NCBI RefSeq assembly: GCF_021887715.1
Contig: NZ_JAIQXX010000014.1
Location: 1 to 64,000, forward strand
Source of the DNA: Winogradskyella immobilis
GTDB lineage: Bacteria; Bacteroidota; Bacteroidia; Flavobacteriales; Flavobacteriaceae
Length of the DNA stretch: 64,000 nt
Reading direction: 5' to 3'
Shown here piece after piece: positions 63,474-64,000 of the stretch. The notes under the pieces are model-generated. The model worked only from the letters and a program-made list of their open reading frames with translations, had not been told where the DNA came from and did not search any database. Made by a program: the position numbers and the translations under genes. Positions within the stretch are counted from its first letter, which is position 1, and each line of letters opens with the position of its first letter.

Positions 63474-64000
63474 TTATTTTGCATTTTCTCTTTTACGAGC
63501 TGCAATACGATTTTTAGCAATATTAAGTGCTGCAACATTAGTAGTTACACCATTAGTTTTAGCATCGTTTAATATTTCTAATGTTGTGTTATAAATATTT
63601 TCTGTTTTACGCACAATCTCCTGACGTCCGTAATTCTCTAACTCAGCATACACATTAATGATTCCACCTGCGTTAATTAAAAAATCAGGCGCGTAAACAA
63701 TACCTCTTTCTTGTAATAAAGCTCCGTGCCTATCTTCGCTAGCTAATTGGTTATTTGCTGCTCCGGCAATAATTTTAGCTTGTAATTTATGTATGGTCTC
63801 ATCATTAACTGTAGCTCCTAAAGCACAAGGAGCATAGATATCCATCGCTTCGCTATATATATCGTTCCCAGTATATATAGTAGCTCCATACTTATCTCGA
63901 ACTTCTTCTAAGCGTTCTTGGCTTATATCACTTATAGTAACACGCGCTCCTTCATTTACCAAATGCTCAACTAAAACTTCACCAACATTACCTATACCTT
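63474..64000 (-). CDS. Glu/Leu/Phe/Val dehydrogenase, C-terminal part (cut by window edge)
   Basis: The visible 175 residues are the NAD-binding half: GIGNVGEVLVEHLV at the window edge (a Rossmann GxGxxG), DISQERLEEV (acidic end for NAD), IYAPCALGATVN, KIIAGAANNQLA, YAPDFLINAGGIINVYAE. This pattern matches leucine/valine/phenylalanine-type dehydrogenases, which deaminate amino acids reversibly. The frame is open to base 64000, so the start and the catalytic lysine domain are outside the window. A TTG at 63962 is internal and not the start. A terminator follows. Confidence 0.93.
   Translation of the reverse strand, partial: GIGNVGEVLVEHLVNEGARVTISDISQERLEEVRDKYGATIYTGNDIYSEAMDIYAPCALGATVNDETIHKLQAKIIAGAANNQLASEDRHGALLQERGIVYAPDFLINAGGIINVYAELENYGRQEIVRKTENIYNTTLEILNDAKTNGVTTNVAALNIAKNRIAARKRENAK

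Overview
The window is a low-GC chromosomal segment that reads as a marine member of the Flavobacteriaceae (Bacteroidota). The evidence is combined: promoters of the TTTG-N19-TAnnTTTG type, a type IX secretion type B sorting domain, a eukaryotic-like ProRS that matches this group, a split transketolase, a crtI-crtB-crtZ carotenoid cluster with a CarH-like MerR regulator, three tandem parvulin chaperones and thrombospondin-type-3 repeats. It is mostly a core, vertically inherited region. I see no insertion sequence, prophage, CRISPR array, toxin-antitoxin or defence locus, and no compositional island.

Layout. 0.1-3.5 kb: translation operon thrS-infC-rpmI-rplT. 3.6-9.3 kb: exported TolB-propeller/amidohydrolase, a secreted protein usually (and doubtfully) named asparagine synthetase B, and an AI-2E-family membrane protein. 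9.4-15.2 kb (minus): dnaB, accA, and the run tgt-lptF/G-eamA. 15.3-17.8 kb (plus): two-subunit transketolase and an outer-membrane barrel. 17.9-20.8 kb: FKBP lipoprotein with TSP3 repeats, S4 protein, phosphoribosyltransferase, shikimate kinase, tRNA-Lys and tRNA-Leu. 20.8-24.5 kb: carotenoid cluster. 24.5-31 kb: TlpA-like thioredoxin, Crp/Fnr regulator, FadL-like porin, a low-complexity lipoprotein, proS, tRNA-Glu and rpsT. 31-40 kb (minus): aconitase, acyltransferase, MoxR ATPase and three parvulin-type PPIases. 40-45 kb: SRPBCC protein with an overlapping small gene, lycopene cyclase crtY, exported PLP enzyme, guaB. 45-51.6 kb: FMN-binding protein with a four-helix membrane partner and a porin, HMG-CoA lyase, M50-like protein, pyrD, pepT. 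51.7-57 kb: T9SS-secreted 1089-residue protein, sodium/solute symporter, OsmC. 57-64 kb (minus except one gene): two M14 carboxypeptidase paralogues, YdeI-like protein, yajC, a DUF1573 lipoprotein, nusB and a leucine/glutamate-type dehydrogenase cut by the window edge.

How the parts fit. The carotenoid genes (crtI, crtB, crtZ, with crtY 16 kb away) give a complete route from geranylgeranyl diphosphate to zeaxanthin. The MerR protein carries both the W-x9-EH and the ExHxxG signatures of B12-dependent light sensors, so pigment synthesis is probably light-controlled. The parvulins, FKBP, LptF/G permease, YajC and several porins serve envelope biogenesis. HMG-CoA lyase and the leucine-type dehydrogenase fit leucine breakdown.

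Less expected points. (1) Palindromic REP-like repeats lie at three convergent gene junctions; one runs into the guaB stop codon and a related copy is read in frame inside pyrD. (2) The second of two tandem M14 peptidases has lost every recognisable zinc and catalytic residue. (3) Tgt lacks three of its four zinc ligands. (4) infC appears to start at ATA. (5) tRNA-Glu and rpsT seem to share one transcript. (6) A translationally coupled pair, an FMN-binding protein and a four-helix membrane protein, may be an extracytoplasmic redox module. I found no clearly new multi-gene system; these are the best candidates for follow-up.
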